64,000 bases of DNA from Limosilactobacillus caccae. Its GTDB lineage: Bacteria; Bacillota; Bacilli; Lactobacillales; Lactobacillaceae. The DNA lies in the NCBI RefSeq assembly GCF_900156885.1, contig NZ_FTOY01000011.1:486501-550500 (forward strand). Reading direction: 5' to 3'. The position numbers and the translations under genes are program-made. Positions 15,821 to 24,774 of this stretch are shown here, piece after piece. The notes below the pieces were generated by a model. That model had not been told where the DNA came from, did no database searches, and was given only the letters and a program-made list of their open reading frames with translations. The first letter of the stretch is position 1; each line of letters opens with the position of its first letter.

Positions 15821-17567
15821 TACTTTCACCTTTCTTTAACTGGTATGGAATGACAATCTTAACGGCCGTCCCATACTGACCGCTATCAATTTTCATTGCG
15901 CTTTGCGGACCGTACAGGCCAATCAACCGCTGGTTTAGGTTGTACAGGGCGGTCCCGCTGCCATGCGCCGATTCAACTACCCGCTGGCCAAGTTGGTTGA
16001 TAACGGCCGGGTCAATCCCCACCCCATTGTCAGCGACCGTTATCCGCATCCGGTCGCCCTCTTTGGCAAGGCAAATCTTAACCTTGTTGCCAGTCTTCCG
16101 CGTACCAAAAGCGTGTTTAAGGGCGTTTTCGACTAACACCTGGATGGTAAACGGCGGCAAGAGGGCCTGACTTTCAACCTCTTCATCAAGGATAACTTCA
16201 TATTTATCAGGAAAACGTGTCTGCTCTAAGTCAAGGTAGGCCTGGACTTGCTGCCGTTCCTGGTCAACGGTTACCTTGACCGTCCGTGCGCCGATTAAGT
16301 TTGCCCGGAAATAAGTGCTTAGTTGTAATAATAGCTCCCGCGCCTTGTCTTGGTCAAAGCGCATAATCGCTGCAATTGTATTGACAGCATTGAAGAAGAA
16401 GTGCGGGTTAACCTGGGCCTGCAGGGACTTGATCTCAGCATCGCGGACTAACTGGGCCTGTGCTTCAGCTTCCCCCAGGGCGATTTGGTTGGCAAGAATT
16501 TCTCCCAGACCAAACGCCAGCTGGATTTCAACCGGGGTTAACCGCCAGCGGTCAGTGTAATACATTTTCAGGGTACCGATAACTGTCCCCCGTACATGCA
16601 AGGGGGTGACAATCGCTGCTTCGAGGGGACAATTCGGGTCAATGCAGCCAATCTCCTCGCTCTTATGGGCAATCTTAATCTGACCCGTCCGGATCACGGT
16701 ACTCGACAGCGATGTTTCAATTGGGTTGCCCGGCCGGTGGTGGTCACTACCGGCCCCAACATGTGCCAGGATATGGTCACGGTTAGTGATGCTGACGGCA
16801 TCAAAGTTGGTGTATTTCTTAATAATCGCCACCACCCGCTGGGCTGATTCCTGGTTTAGCCCCTGACGGAAATACGGCAAAGTTTCCTTAGTCAATTCCA
16901 GCACCGAGTGAGTCTGTGTTGCCTTGACCTCCGCTTCTTGCTGGAGGTACATAAAGATGATTGACAAGAAGATCGAGGTCCCGGCGGCACTGACGATGAT
17001 CATCGGCAAGGCAATATATTTTACCAGGTGCCAGCCGGCTGGACTAAAGATCAGGATAAACATCATCTGGATGCTTTCCATCAATAAGCCGACGATGAAA
17101 CCGTGCCAGGGCGTCATCACCTTAAAGTAGTTGCGATGATTGTGGTACAAGAAGCCCGATAGTCCCCCAATCAAGATTGAGCTGGGGAGGTAAAACCAGG
17201 TCTGCACCGCAAAACTCGCCTGGATCATCCGGTGGATTCCGGCGACCACCCCCACCGCAATGCCGACAAAGGGACCGCCGATAATCCCCGCAACTGACAC
17301 GGCCAGGATCCGGGCGTTAACGATGGAATCGTTGGCCCCAACGCTCGTTAGCAGGACGAAATTGCGCAAGTGGTTATCAAGGCTAATTTCAATCCCGGTC
17401 ATGTTCGCCATAATTGCAAAGGCGGAAAATAAAATTGTCAGCTCAATTTTGGCCCGGATCGATGGGTTGAATAATAGCCGCCGAAAAGACGGCACACTTA
17501 CCAAGAGGAAGGCAAGGATAATGATCAGTCCCACCCGCTCGGCCATCAAGACTGTTAAGTAAATCAT
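15801..17567 (-). CDS. lytS: Sensor histidine kinase LytS
   Basis: 588 residues. The N-terminal 5TM-5TMR_LYT sensor has about six helices in residues 1-205 (with the conserved NARILAVSVAGIIGGPFVG). A GAF domain follows at roughly 225-355. Then comes the HisKA-type phosphoacceptor His in QVNPHFFFNAVNTIAAI, and an HATPase domain with QVLVENALKHAF and VADNGVGIDP. In other Firmicutes LytS senses extracellular pyruvate and works with its response regulator. GGAGG lies 13 bases before the chosen ATG, a little far, so a start a few codons later is possible. Confidence 0.9.
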   Translation of the reverse strand: MIYLTVLMAERVGLIIILAFLLVSVPSFRRLLFNPSIRAKIELTILFSAFAIMANMTGIEISLDNHLRNFVLLTSVGANDSIVNARILAVSVAGIIGGPFVGIAVGVVAGIHRMIQASFAVQTWFYLPSSILIGGLSGFLYHNHRNYFKVMTPWHGFIVGLLMESIQMMFILIFSPAGWHLVKYIALPMIIVSAAGTSIFLSIIFMYLQQEAEVKATQTHSVLELTKETLPYFRQGLNQESAQRVVAIIKKYTNFDAVSITNRDHILAHVGAGSDHHRPGNPIETSLSSTVIRTGQIKIAHKSEEIGCIDPNCPLEAAIVTPLHVRGTVIGTLKMYYTDRWRLTPVEIQLAFGLGEILANQIALGEAEAQAQLVRDAEIKSLQAQVNPHFFFNAVNTIAAIMRFDQDKARELLLQLSTYFRANLIGARTVKVTVDQERQQVQAYLDLEQTRFPDKYEVILDEEVESQALLPPFTIQVLVENALKHAFGTRKTGNKVKICLAKEGDRMRITVADNGVGIDPAVINQLGQRVVESAHGSGTALYNLNQRLIGLYGPQSAMKIDSGQYGTAVKIVIPYQLKKGESNEDIDR

Positions 17568-17748
17568 ATTAGAGTTGATGCCTCCAGATGTAATCGCTTT
17601 TTATTAGTATCTTATCATATCTTTTTCGCCGAACAAGACGTGAATTATCGAACAAGTTGGTACCATCTCCCGGTTAGTTATCACTGTTTTTCACCGATTT
17701 ATCCGTAAATGACGTATCATCTAGCAATAGTACACGACACTTTTTTTA

Positions 17749-17770
17749 ATCTGTCCATTAACAGACAGAT
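17749..17770. promoter_or_regulatory. Inverted repeat upstream of the sirtuin operon, possible TetR operator
   Basis: ATCTGTC (17749-17755) and GACAGAT (17764-17770) are perfect complements eight bases apart, just upstream of the operon promoter. The operon ends with a TetR gene, which would be the natural ligand. The rest of 17568-17748 shows only the lytS upstream region and no gene. Confidence 0.4.
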
Positions 17771-17784
17771 CGGCCAAAGTGATA

Positions 17785-17813
17785 TTAACTTTACTGGCAA
17801 AAGCTAATATTAT
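17785..17813 (+). promoter_or_regulatory. Promoter of the sirtuin operon
   Basis: TTAACT and TATTAT with a 17-base spacer. The leader that follows contains another inverted repeat, CGACAC (17831-17836) with GTGTCG (17857-17862), directly before the GAGGAGG ribosome binding site. Confidence 0.5.
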
Positions 17814-17878
17814 CGAAATCGTTAAATTAACGACACCTTGTAGTGAAACTAACATCGTGTCGACGAGGAGGATTATCA

Positions 17879-18739
17879 ATGAGTAAAATTCAAACACTAG
17901 TTGACCACATCAACGATGCTGACGCAATCGTGCTGGGAGCCGGTTCTGGTATGTCGAACGCGGCCGGAATGGACTTTTGGTACGAGGCTAGTCCGTTATT
18001 CATGAAGTACATGAAAGACTTCTACGATAAATATCACTTTAAAGGATTATTCAACGGTTTTTACAACCGCTTCGAATCAGAAGAAGAACACTGGGCATTT
18101 TTATTGAAGGATGCCGAAATGGTCAGGTCCATTCCACCACAAAAGCCCACTTATGAATACCTTCAAAAATTACTTAGCACCAAGCCGTATCACATTATCA
18201 CCACTAACCAGGATGGACTGTTCAAACGCTTTTTCCCCGCAGACAAAGTGAGTGAAATCCAGGGATCGTTTGAATTTTTCCAAAGTTCTAACTCAAAAAC
18301 TGACCGACATCTCTACCCGTTCACCCCAATCCTGGACCAACTACTACCGAAAATTAAGGATAATCGCCTACCAAAGGAACTAATCCCCACCAGTGATGTT
18401 GATGGTGCGCCCCTGATCCCCTGGGTCCGCGGTCCAGAATTTTTGGAAGACCAGCGCTATTACGAAGAATACGAAAAGGCTAACCGCTTCATCGGTAAGT
18501 ACCGCGATAAGAAGATTGTCTTCATCGAAATTGGCGTTGGCCGGATGACACCAATGTTTATCCAGGAACCGTTCTGGGAAATGGCCAACTACTTGCCACA
18601 CGCTTTTTACGTCAACTTCAACCCGAAAGATGCATTAACTAACCCGGCGATTGAGGACAAATCGTTATTGATTAACGGAGACACTAATGAAGCGTTGAAG
18701 CAAACCGTCGAACTTTTCAAGGAGGAACACCATGACTAA
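17879..18739 (+). CDS. Sir2-family protein, class M-like (SirTM-type)
   Basis: 286 residues. The NAD-binding motifs are present: VLGAGSGMSNAAGMDFW (residues 18-34) and TTNQDGLFKRFF. Canonical sirtuins have His in ExHG as general base; here the segment is SEIQGSFEFF, with Gln. The structural zinc cysteines are absent. Gln at this position is, as I recall, a hallmark of the SirTM group, which ADP-ribosylates proteins (lipoylated GcvH-L in streptococci and staphylococci) rather than deacetylating them. The usual SirTM partners (macrodomain, GcvH-L, lipoate ligase) are missing here; the partner is a second sirtuin overlapping by eight bases. The start is the ATG after GAGGAGGA, 36 bases inside a longer frame. 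Confidence 0.8.
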   Translation: MSKIQTLVDHINDADAIVLGAGSGMSNAAGMDFWYEASPLFMKYMKDFYDKYHFKGLFNGFYNRFESEEEHWAFLLKDAEMVRSIPPQKPTYEYLQKLLSTKPYHIITTNQDGLFKRFFPADKVSEIQGSFEFFQSSNSKTDRHLYPFTPILDQLLPKIKDNRLPKELIPTSDVDGAPLIPWVRGPEFLEDQRYYEEYEKANRFIGKYRDKKIVFIEIGVGRMTPMFIQEPFWEMANYLPHAFYVNFNPKDALTNPAIEDKSLLINGDTNEALKQTVELFKEEHHD

Positions 18740-19688
18740 TTCAATTCAAACTGCTCAACAATGGCTCCACGATGCGGATGCACTCTTAATTACCGCCAGC
18801 AACGGTTTTTCAATTACCGAAGGGCTAAACCTCTTTGCCCAGGACAGCAAGGTCAAAACCGTCATTGGTGACCTCGCCGAAAAATACCGGCTTCCTAACC
18901 TCTTATCCGCAATGTCTTATAATTACCCGGACGCCCTTGACCGCTGGCGGGTATATGCCCGGGTAGCCGAATATTACCAGTATAACTACCACCCCGGCGA
19001 ACTAATGGATAAGTTGCGCCAAGTGATTGGTGATAAGCCGTACTTTATTTGGACCTCCAACGTCGACCACCACTTTGCCCTGGCCGACTTTGATCAGCTC
19101 TTAGAAGTCGAAGGAAACTGGCAAACTGCTTCCTGTTCAACACACCCCAAGGAACATGCCCATGTTGATATTCGGGAAACCCTACACCAAATTTATGAAA
19201 AGGACCAAGCAGGCACCCTGACAGACGCAGATATTCCCAGCTGTGATGAGTGTGGTGCGCCATTAGCGATGAACGTTCCCGGCCCTGCTTTTCAAATGGA
19301 CCAGGCCCAGGTTGCGAAGTTTGAATCCTTCATCAACCAGTACCAAGAAAAGAAAATCCTCGTCCTTGAACTCGGCATTGGCCCGCAAAACCAACTGATC
19401 AAGGCCCCGAGTATGCAACTCGTGGCCGGCAATGACCAAAGCCACTACATTACAATTAATAAGGGGCAGCTCTATATTCCCGATGTAATCGGCGACCGGT
19501 CAATTGGTTTCTCGTCAACCATCCTTGACGCATTTGACGCCTTAATTACCGGGAAAGGAAAGGTCGACGTCCAGGGTCCGACTGCCCCAGCGCCCAAAAT
19601 GACCGCCGCTGAGAAAAAACAGCAAGATGAAATGCTGCAAAAGTTTTACCCTTCTTATACGATTAACCGGGGTATCCGCCCTGGTTAA
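18732..19688 (+). CDS. Second, diverged Sir2-family protein, apparently cut by a stop codon
   Basis: 318 residues, overlapping the first sirtuin. The fold is recognisable (ADALLITASNGFSITEGLNLF, WTSNVDHHF, VLELGIGPQNQLIKAP), but the glycine-rich GAGxS is TASNG and the catalytic His position reads EVEGNW. A CxxC pair (SCDECG) remains of the zinc ribbon. NAD binding may therefore be altered. The frame ends GIRPG-TAA, yet the same frame stays open for 121 more codons immediately downstream and encodes a conserved-looking domain. Start: ATG behind AAGGAGGAAC. Confidence 0.75.
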   Translation: MTNSIQTAQQWLHDADALLITASNGFSITEGLNLFAQDSKVKTVIGDLAEKYRLPNLLSAMSYNYPDALDRWRVYARVAEYYQYNYHPGELMDKLRQVIGDKPYFIWTSNVDHHFALADFDQLLEVEGNWQTASCSTHPKEHAHVDIRETLHQIYEKDQAGTLTDADIPSCDECGAPLAMNVPGPAFQMDQAQVAKFESFINQYQEKKILVLELGIGPQNQLIKAPSMQLVAGNDQSHYITINKGQLYIPDVIGDRSIGFSSTILDAFDALITGKGKVDVQGPTAPAPKMTAAEKKQQDEMLQKFYPSYTINRGIRPG

Positions 19689-19694
19689 TTAGCG

Positions 19695-20054
19695 ATGTAC
19701 ATGACCGTTGACCCGACGCACCCGTCCCACCTCCACACTACTCAAGAAGGGCGGAGCATCATGTACTCCTTTGGTGACCCGGTCAACGTCCACTGCTTTA
19801 CCCAGGATGGCCGCTACTATATGGTAAAATTAGGGTTGAACAAGAGGAAGGGCGAAGTCCATGGCTTCTACGCGGAACAAGGCACCTTTATCGCCATGGA
19901 AGCCCCGAAAAAGGGCCACACTGGTTTTTCCCAGGTTAGCCTCGGCCTTTTAGCGAACGGTTCCGGGCAGCTACTCGTTCCAAAAGTTGAGCAGCTAGTC
20001 AAGATGTTCCCCACCCAGGCCAAACTAATCAAACGCTTAGCAGTAAAGGATTGA
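19695..20054 (+). pseudogene. C-terminal domain of the second sirtuin, separated by an in-frame TAA
   Basis: 119 codons in exactly the same frame as the preceding gene, separated only by TAA TTA GCG. There is no ribosome binding site before its first ATG. The domain (SFGDPVNVHCFTQDGRYYMVKLGLNKRKGEVHGF ...) looks globular and is of unknown function; I recall similar tails on other lactobacillal Sir2 proteins. Most likely a nonsense mutation or sequencing error split one 440-codon gene; reinitiation or readthrough is possible. It runs four bases into the next gene's leader. Confidence 0.55.
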
Positions 20055-20059
20055 TTGAG

Positions 20060-20620
20060 ATGAAGAATAAAAAAACTGACCGCCGGACACTTTATACCAT
20101 CAGAGTCATCAAGGACGCCTTTCTTGCCGCCGTCGATGACCAGCCGTTTAACAAGGTCACCATCACCCAGGTCTGCAAGCTGGCAGAAATTACGCGGTCA
20201 ACTTTTTATCTTCACTATGGCTCAATTAATGACTTATTGAATGCGGTCTTAGACGATGCCCTCTTCCAGGCTGATGAAGAAATGATTGCTCAGCTCGATA
20301 GTGCTTACCAGACCCTGCTCACCACTTGTCAGCGAATTGGTAGCAATCCCAAGTACCGGAAACTCTTAATGGAGCCCGATTTAAGTGAGTACATCATCAA
20401 CCGGATCATCCGCCGCGAGGGGCCAAAGATCATCCCCTCAATTATGAAGAAGGCCCAGGTTAGCCAACGGGATGCGGAGATGCTCTTTTCCTACGCTATC
20501 CACGGTTCCTTTGCGGTCAGCAGAACCCACCAGTTTGAAATGGACGAGCAATGGCTCCACGATGTCCGCCTCCTTAACAACTTCACCGACGCTGGTTACC
20601 GCTATTTGAAGAATAATTGA
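20060..20620 (+). CDS. TetR-family regulator
   Basis: 186 residues. The N-terminal helix-turn-helix is typical (IRVIKDAFLAAVDDQPFNKVTITQVCKLAEITRSTFYLHYGSINDLLNAV), and the C-terminal part resembles the TetR_C domain of the Firmicutes YcgE/DhaS-like regulators. The start is the ATG nine bases after AAAGGA; a TTG nine bases earlier is less likely. It is the last gene of the sirtuin transcript and may repress it through the inverted repeat upstream of the operon. Confidence 0.85.
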   Translation: MKNKKTDRRTLYTIRVIKDAFLAAVDDQPFNKVTITQVCKLAEITRSTFYLHYGSINDLLNAVLDDALFQADEEMIAQLDSAYQTLLTTCQRIGSNPKYRKLLMEPDLSEYIINRIIRREGPKIIPSIMKKAQVSQRDAEMLFSYAIHGSFAVSRTHQFEMDEQWLHDVRLLNNFTDAGYRYLKNN

Positions 20621-20625
20621 TATAA

Positions 20626-20671
20626 AAACCACCCGTCCTTAGATCATTCATAATCTAGGGACGGGTGGTTT
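20626..20671. terminator. Strong terminator after the TetR gene
   Basis: AAACCACCCGTCC...TAGAT pairs with ATCTA...GGACGGGTGGTTT. A-rich on one side and T-rich on the other, it can serve both convergent operons. Confidence 0.8.
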
Positions 20672-20732
20672 GCGTTCTTGGTTAGGGTTCTCACTTTACT
20701 GGTTACTACTGATTCTTCCATGATAAATATTT

Positions 20733-21236
20733 CTAAATTACCAACTGCGCTTTCTTTCGTATTTCATCAAATACATCCATTGGTAACATTTCAACAAATT
20801 GCCATTTACGGTGGTTAAAGTCAAATGACTTAATTTGTTCAACATATACTGTTCCATCAATATTTGTCCGATTATCCAGTTGAACATGTAATGGATAATC
20901 TTCACCGTTAAAAGAACCATGTGAAATGGGGACAACCCAGGCAAACGGTGACGTTTGAGCCAAGATATTATTACTAATTACCACTGCCGGGCGCCGCTTC
21001 TGAATTTCTGCATCAACGGAAGGATCAAAATCAATATAGATAATACTTCCGGTTTCCGGATAATCTATCCATAATTCCCTCCCTACTGGTTTAATATCCT
21101 GCCAATCCTTTAAATCATCCGGCATCTGATATTTTCCATGCCAGTCCTTAAAAAGTTCTTCCATTGTTGACGGGACCTTTTTAGCTGGTGTTAACGTTAA
21201 AACACCACCTTTCCCATCATCTTTTGCCTCGCTCAT
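20733..21236 (-). CDS. MazF/PemK-type toxin fused to an antitoxin-like N-terminal tail
   Basis: 167 residues. Residues 58-167 are a MazF/PemK endoribonuclease fold (GSIIYIDFDPSVDAEIQKRRPAVVISNN ... WVVPIS). Residues 22-57 (STMEELFKDWHGKYQMP ... DIKPVGRELW) look like the C-terminal toxin-binding segment of MazE/PemI-type antitoxins of lactobacilli, which typically end in a GKPVGxEVW-like stretch. No AbrB-type DNA-binding domain is present and no separate antitoxin gene lies next to it. It may be a self-neutralised toxin. It overlaps the upstream MerR gene by 20 bases and has no clear ribosome binding site at the first ATG, so translation may be coupled. Confidence 0.7.
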   Translation of the reverse strand: MSEAKDDGKGGVLTLTPAKKVPSTMEELFKDWHGKYQMPDDLKDWQDIKPVGRELWIDYPETGSIIYIDFDPSVDAEIQKRRPAVVISNNILAQTSPFAWVVPISHGSFNGEDYPLHVQLDNRTNIDGTVYVEQIKSFDFNHRKWQFVEMLPMDVFDEIRKKAQLVI

Positions 21237-22035
21237 TTGTCACTAGATATTGTAGCCACATCTTCTTCGACGACCCCTTATTGCTCAACGCTTTACCAAC
21301 ATTTATCTGCCACAGGTACTCGTTTACTACTAATTGATGTTCCTGACAAAACTTTTGCAAAGTCGTCAAGCCATGATTAACTGCATCGTTAGTATTTTCA
21401 ACACAAATCATGGCGTAATTACCAGCAGGCTTTTCTAGCACCGGCATGACGATATTACTATCTGGCGATACCTCCTTGATTACCCGAAATGAAGACTCAT
21501 CATACTGATCGTGCTGGCCGAGGGCGAGGTAAGTTAGATAGCCCGATTTCAATGTATTTGCCATTGCCGTTGGGCTTAGCTCACGATAAAAGTTGGTAAA
21601 GAGCGTGGCAATCTCTTCATCCGTGCAGCCTACTGATTGCGGGGAGCACCAAAACTTTTGCTGGGGCAAGGAGTGAACTACTGGTTCATATAGTGGTACA
21701 TCCTGGGGTTGGCTATTTTCGATATTTTGCGTAATCACTGTTTGAAGTTGTTGGAGGTCAGAAATTCGCTGGCTAACGTTTGCTAATAGTTCCTGCAACC
21801 TCTTTACGGGCATTTTATCTGGATTCGTTTTTATTTGCTTTACCTCGTCAAGGGATAAGCCGAGGCTTTTTAGGCTTAATATGAACAATAAATCATAAAG
21901 TTGATTATAACTGTAATACCGATATCCCGTAGCGCTCTTTTTAATTGGCGAGAAAATTCCTTCCTCATCATAATAGATGAGGGTCCGCCGCGTGGTATTA
22001 GCTAGCTTCGCCATTTCACTAATTTTTAGCATCAT
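21217..22035 (-). CDS. MerR-family regulator with GyrI-like effector domain
   Basis: 272 residues. The MerR helix-turn-helix (ISEMAKLANTTRRTLIYYDEEGIFSPIKKSATGYRYYSYNQL) and a coiled coil are followed by a C-terminal half of GyrI/BmrR type (KPAGNYAMICVENTNDAVNHGL), which binds drugs or other hydrophobic cations. The start is the ATG after AAGGGAGA; a longer frame starts 15 bases earlier. Three promoter-like sites with the 19-bp spacer diagnostic of MerR activators and a shared dyad (ACTRTMACGT-N-ACGTTACAGT type) occur nearby: before the UvrA-like gene, behind it, and before the oxidoreductase/ABC operon. Confidence 0.88.
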   Translation of the reverse strand: MMLKISEMAKLANTTRRTLIYYDEEGIFSPIKKSATGYRYYSYNQLYDLLFILSLKSLGLSLDEVKQIKTNPDKMPVKRLQELLANVSQRISDLQQLQTVITQNIENSQPQDVPLYEPVVHSLPQQKFWCSPQSVGCTDEEIATLFTNFYRELSPTAMANTLKSGYLTYLALGQHDQYDESSFRVIKEVSPDSNIVMPVLEKPAGNYAMICVENTNDAVNHGLTTLQKFCQEHQLVVNEYLWQINVGKALSNKGSSKKMWLQYLVTNERGKR

Positions 22036-22049
22036 TTTGTCTCCCTTCA

Positions 22050-22080
22050 TTGACTATCACGTAACGTTACAGTCTAAAAT
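22050..22080 (+). promoter_or_regulatory. MerR-type promoter P1 (UvrA-like gene)
   Basis: TTGACT (22050-22055), a 19-base spacer and TAAAAT (22075-22080). The spacer and flank carry the 21-bp dyad ACTATCACGT-A-ACGTTACAGT (22053-22073). An over-long spacer with a centred dyad is the hallmark of MerR-activated promoters. Confidence 0.75.
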
Positions 22081-22135
22081 TATATGTTAGTTTAGCTTAA
22101 TAATAAATCTAATTAGTAGCAGAAAGGTCGGATTG

Positions 22136-24646
22136 ATGATGAGCTTACCTAATAAAATTGAAGTTCGTGGTGCTCGCGTTCATAATCTTAAAAACATTAA
22201 TATTGATATCCCCTTGCATAAGTTTGTTGCGATCTCTGGTTTGTCCGGTTCAGGCAAGAGCTCTCTTGCAATGGGAATCCTATATGAAGAAGGCTCACGA
22301 CGCTACCTCGAAGCACTATCTACCTACACTAGGCGGCGGATCAAGCTCGGTGCCCAGGCAGATGTCACAAGTGTTAAACACATTCCATCAGCACTGGCGC
22401 TCAAGCAGCGGCCGGCAATTCCTTCAGCCCGGGCAACTGTCGGGACAATGAGTGAATTATTTAATATCATTCGCCTAATTTTCTCTCGTTTGGGCTCGCC
22501 CGTTTGTCCTAATGGTCACCGACTAACGCCAAGTTTAAAAATTGCTGAGGCAATGGCCAAAGATGGTTACCAAATGGGCGAAATTGTCTGCCCCGTTTGC
22601 GGAAGCAAATTTAATGCCTTTAGCGCAGAAGACTTTGCCTTTAATTCTGCCGGTGCCTGCACAAATTGTCATGGGACCGGCCTCGTCCGCAGCATTGATG
22701 AAAGTAAACTGATTAAAGATCCAAACCTAAGCCTTGAAGATGGGGCAATTGCTTCTTGGCACCTTCCCGGACGGAATTTTATGCCAACCGTTGCTGAACA
22801 TGCTGGGGTGCGCATCGACATCCCCTTCAAGGACCTAACCGCAAAGGAAAAGGATTTCGTACTGAATGGTCCCCGTAAAAAGTATACCCTTGATTTTCAA
22901 TCGTCCACTGGGCGAGTTTTCCATGACTTCACAGCCTTATATGAAAACGCCCATGCTGCTGTCCTCGCCTCGGCAAAAAGCAGTAAGAGTGAGCGGGCGC
23001 AAAAACGGATTAGTGAATTCTTCCATTACTCAACCTGCCCGGTCTGTCATGGCACCCGGTTAAAACCCGAACTGTTAACCCAGTTGGCTGGTCAGCGCAA
23101 TATAGCCCAGGTGACTGACCTTACACTCGGCGAATTAGCAGATTGGAAACAGGCCGTTCTCGCTAGTCTTCCCGCTAACATGGCAAAAATTAGCCACAGC
23201 CTGTTCAAGGAGTTTGACGACGACCTGCAACCATTACTTGAACTTGGGCTTGATTACCTCACCCTTTCCCGCAATGGTAATTCCCTCTCTACCGGTGAAC
23301 TCCAGCGTATTCAGCTGGCAAGAACCTTGCGGACACAAACTACTGGTGTTCTCTATGTGCTTGATGAACCATCAATTGGCCTCCACCCTGATAATATCAC
23401 TGGCCTCCTCCATGTTTTCCATGAGCTGGTTAATCAGGGAAACTCCCTTGTCGTCGTCGACCACAACGTCGATATCATCAAAAGTGCCGATTGGATAATC
23501 GAAATTGGCCCGGGTTCTGGTCAAGAGGGGGGACAGGTAATTGCGCAGGGGTCGCCACAAGCAATTACAGCAAACCAGCATTCAAAAATTGCTCCTTACT
23601 TGAACGGCCACGCTGATTTAATGGCCCGCTCGCTTAATGACCAGCCCGCAACGGATCAAATTAGCTTTACCGTCAAGGACTACTATAACCTCAAAAACGT
23701 TCAAGCGGCCCTGCCAGTTAACCGCCTAAGCGCCGTCACCGGTTTTTCTGGCGCTGGAAAAACGAGCTTAATTCTCGACAGCCTGGTACCCGCAATTAAA
23801 GCCCAGGCCAAAGGAGCGGCCTTGCCGGCACAGGTTAAGAATCTTCATGCCCCAATTAAGGAAGTAATCAGCGTTGATGCCAGCCCTATCGGCAAAACCC
23901 AGCGGTCGACGGTGGCAACTTACACCAGTATCATGGACAACTTACGGAAACTATTTGCCGCCCAGCCAGAAGCAAAGGCAAACCACTACACCCCAAGTTA
24001 TTTTTCCTACAATAATAAGCAAGGCGCCTGCCCGACCTGTGGCGGTGCCGGGGTTGTTACCTTAGATATCCAGTTTCTCCCCGACATGAAGCAAACCTGC
24101 CCTACTTGTAACGGAGCACGCTACAACCAGGAAGTCCAACAAGTTAAGTGGCATGGTTATTCGATTGTTGACCTACTAAAGCTTGACGTTCGCACCGCCC
24201 TTCCGGTTTTCAAAGACATTGCCCCCATTGAACAAGAGCTACAATTACTGCAAGAGGTCGGCCTTGACTACCTCCACCTTGGTGAAAGTACCCCCAGTTT
24301 ATCAGGAGGTGAAGCCCAACGGTTAAAACTTGTTAAACACCTCAACCATAACCAGAAAACGACGCTGTTTGTCTTTGATGAGCCGACAATTGGTCTCCAC
24401 CCCTTAGATGTCAAAACATTAGTAGAAGTAATGCAACAATTAATCACACGGGGGGCAACAATTGTGACCATTACCCACGACCTTAACCTAATTGCTAATG
24501 CCGATTATATTCTCGATATGGGTCCCCGTGGTGGTAAAAATGGTGGCCAAGTTGTGGCTAGTGGGTCAGCAGCATCGCTTATCAGCAAGCCGACAAGCCT
24601 CACCAGTCAATACCTTGCCGATTACTGGCACCGGTACCAACATTAA
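22136..24646 (+). CDS. UvrA-like ABC ATPase, short paralogue
   Basis: 836 residues, against about 940-950 for housekeeping UvrA. Two ABC modules: Walker A GLSGSGKSS near residue 40 and GFSGAGKTS near 540; signature motifs LSTGELQRIQLARTL and LSGGEAQRLKLVKHL; Walker B VLDEPSIGLHP and VFDEPTIGLHP. Zinc fingers are visible (CPVCGS, CTNCHGTG, CPTCGG, CPTCNGARY). Such short UvrA paralogues are often linked to resistance to DNA-binding drugs. A MerR-type promoter and a divergent MerR gene with a drug-binding-type domain support induction by a small molecule. Two adjacent ATGs follow AAAGGT. Confidence 0.85.
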   Translation: MMSLPNKIEVRGARVHNLKNINIDIPLHKFVAISGLSGSGKSSLAMGILYEEGSRRYLEALSTYTRRRIKLGAQADVTSVKHIPSALALKQRPAIPSARATVGTMSELFNIIRLIFSRLGSPVCPNGHRLTPSLKIAEAMAKDGYQMGEIVCPVCGSKFNAFSAEDFAFNSAGACTNCHGTGLVRSIDESKLIKDPNLSLEDGAIASWHLPGRNFMPTVAEHAGVRIDIPFKDLTAKEKDFVLNGPRKKYTLDFQSSTGRVFHDFTALYENAHAAVLASAKSSKSERAQKRISEFFHYSTCPVCHGTRLKPELLTQLAGQRNIAQVTDLTLGELADWKQAVLASLPANMAKISHSLFKEFDDDLQPLLELGLDYLTLSRNGNSLSTGELQRIQLARTLRTQTTGVLYVLDEPSIGLHPDNITGLLHVFHELVNQGNSLVVVDHNVDIIKSADWIIEIGPGSGQEGGQVIAQGSPQAITANQHSKIAPYLNGHADLMARSLNDQPATDQISFTVKDYYNLKNVQAALPVNRLSAVTGFSGAGKTSLILDSLVPAIKAQAKGAALPAQVKNLHAPIKEVISVDASPIGKTQRSTVATYTSIMDNLRKLFAAQPEAKANHYTPSYFSYNNKQGACPTCGGAGVVTLDIQFLPDMKQTCPTCNGARYNQEVQQVKWHGYSIVDLLKLDVRTALPVFKDIAPIEQELQLLQEVGLDYLHLGESTPSLSGGEAQRLKLVKHLNHNQKTTLFVFDEPTIGLHPLDVKTLVEVMQQLITRGATIVTITHDLNLIANADYILDMGPRGGKNGGQVVASGSAASLISKPTSLTSQYLADYWHRYQH

Positions 24647-24720
24647 CTAAACGCGTAAAAACTGCATTAAATCCCTGTCGTTTGTCTTAAATCAAGGAAA
24701 GCACTTACACGCGCATTGAT

Positions 24721-24749
24721 AAAAAAAGCTGGTCTAATGCCCAGTTTTT
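24721..24749. terminator. Bidirectional terminator behind the UvrA-like gene
   Basis: Seven A, CTGG (24729-24732), a loop, CCAG (24741-24744) and five T. It is also only about 20-25 bases downstream of the predicted start of transcripts from the minus-strand MerR-type promoter P2. Confidence 0.6.
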
Positions 24750-24774
24750 AATGGATTAAGGAATGTCCACTTTT

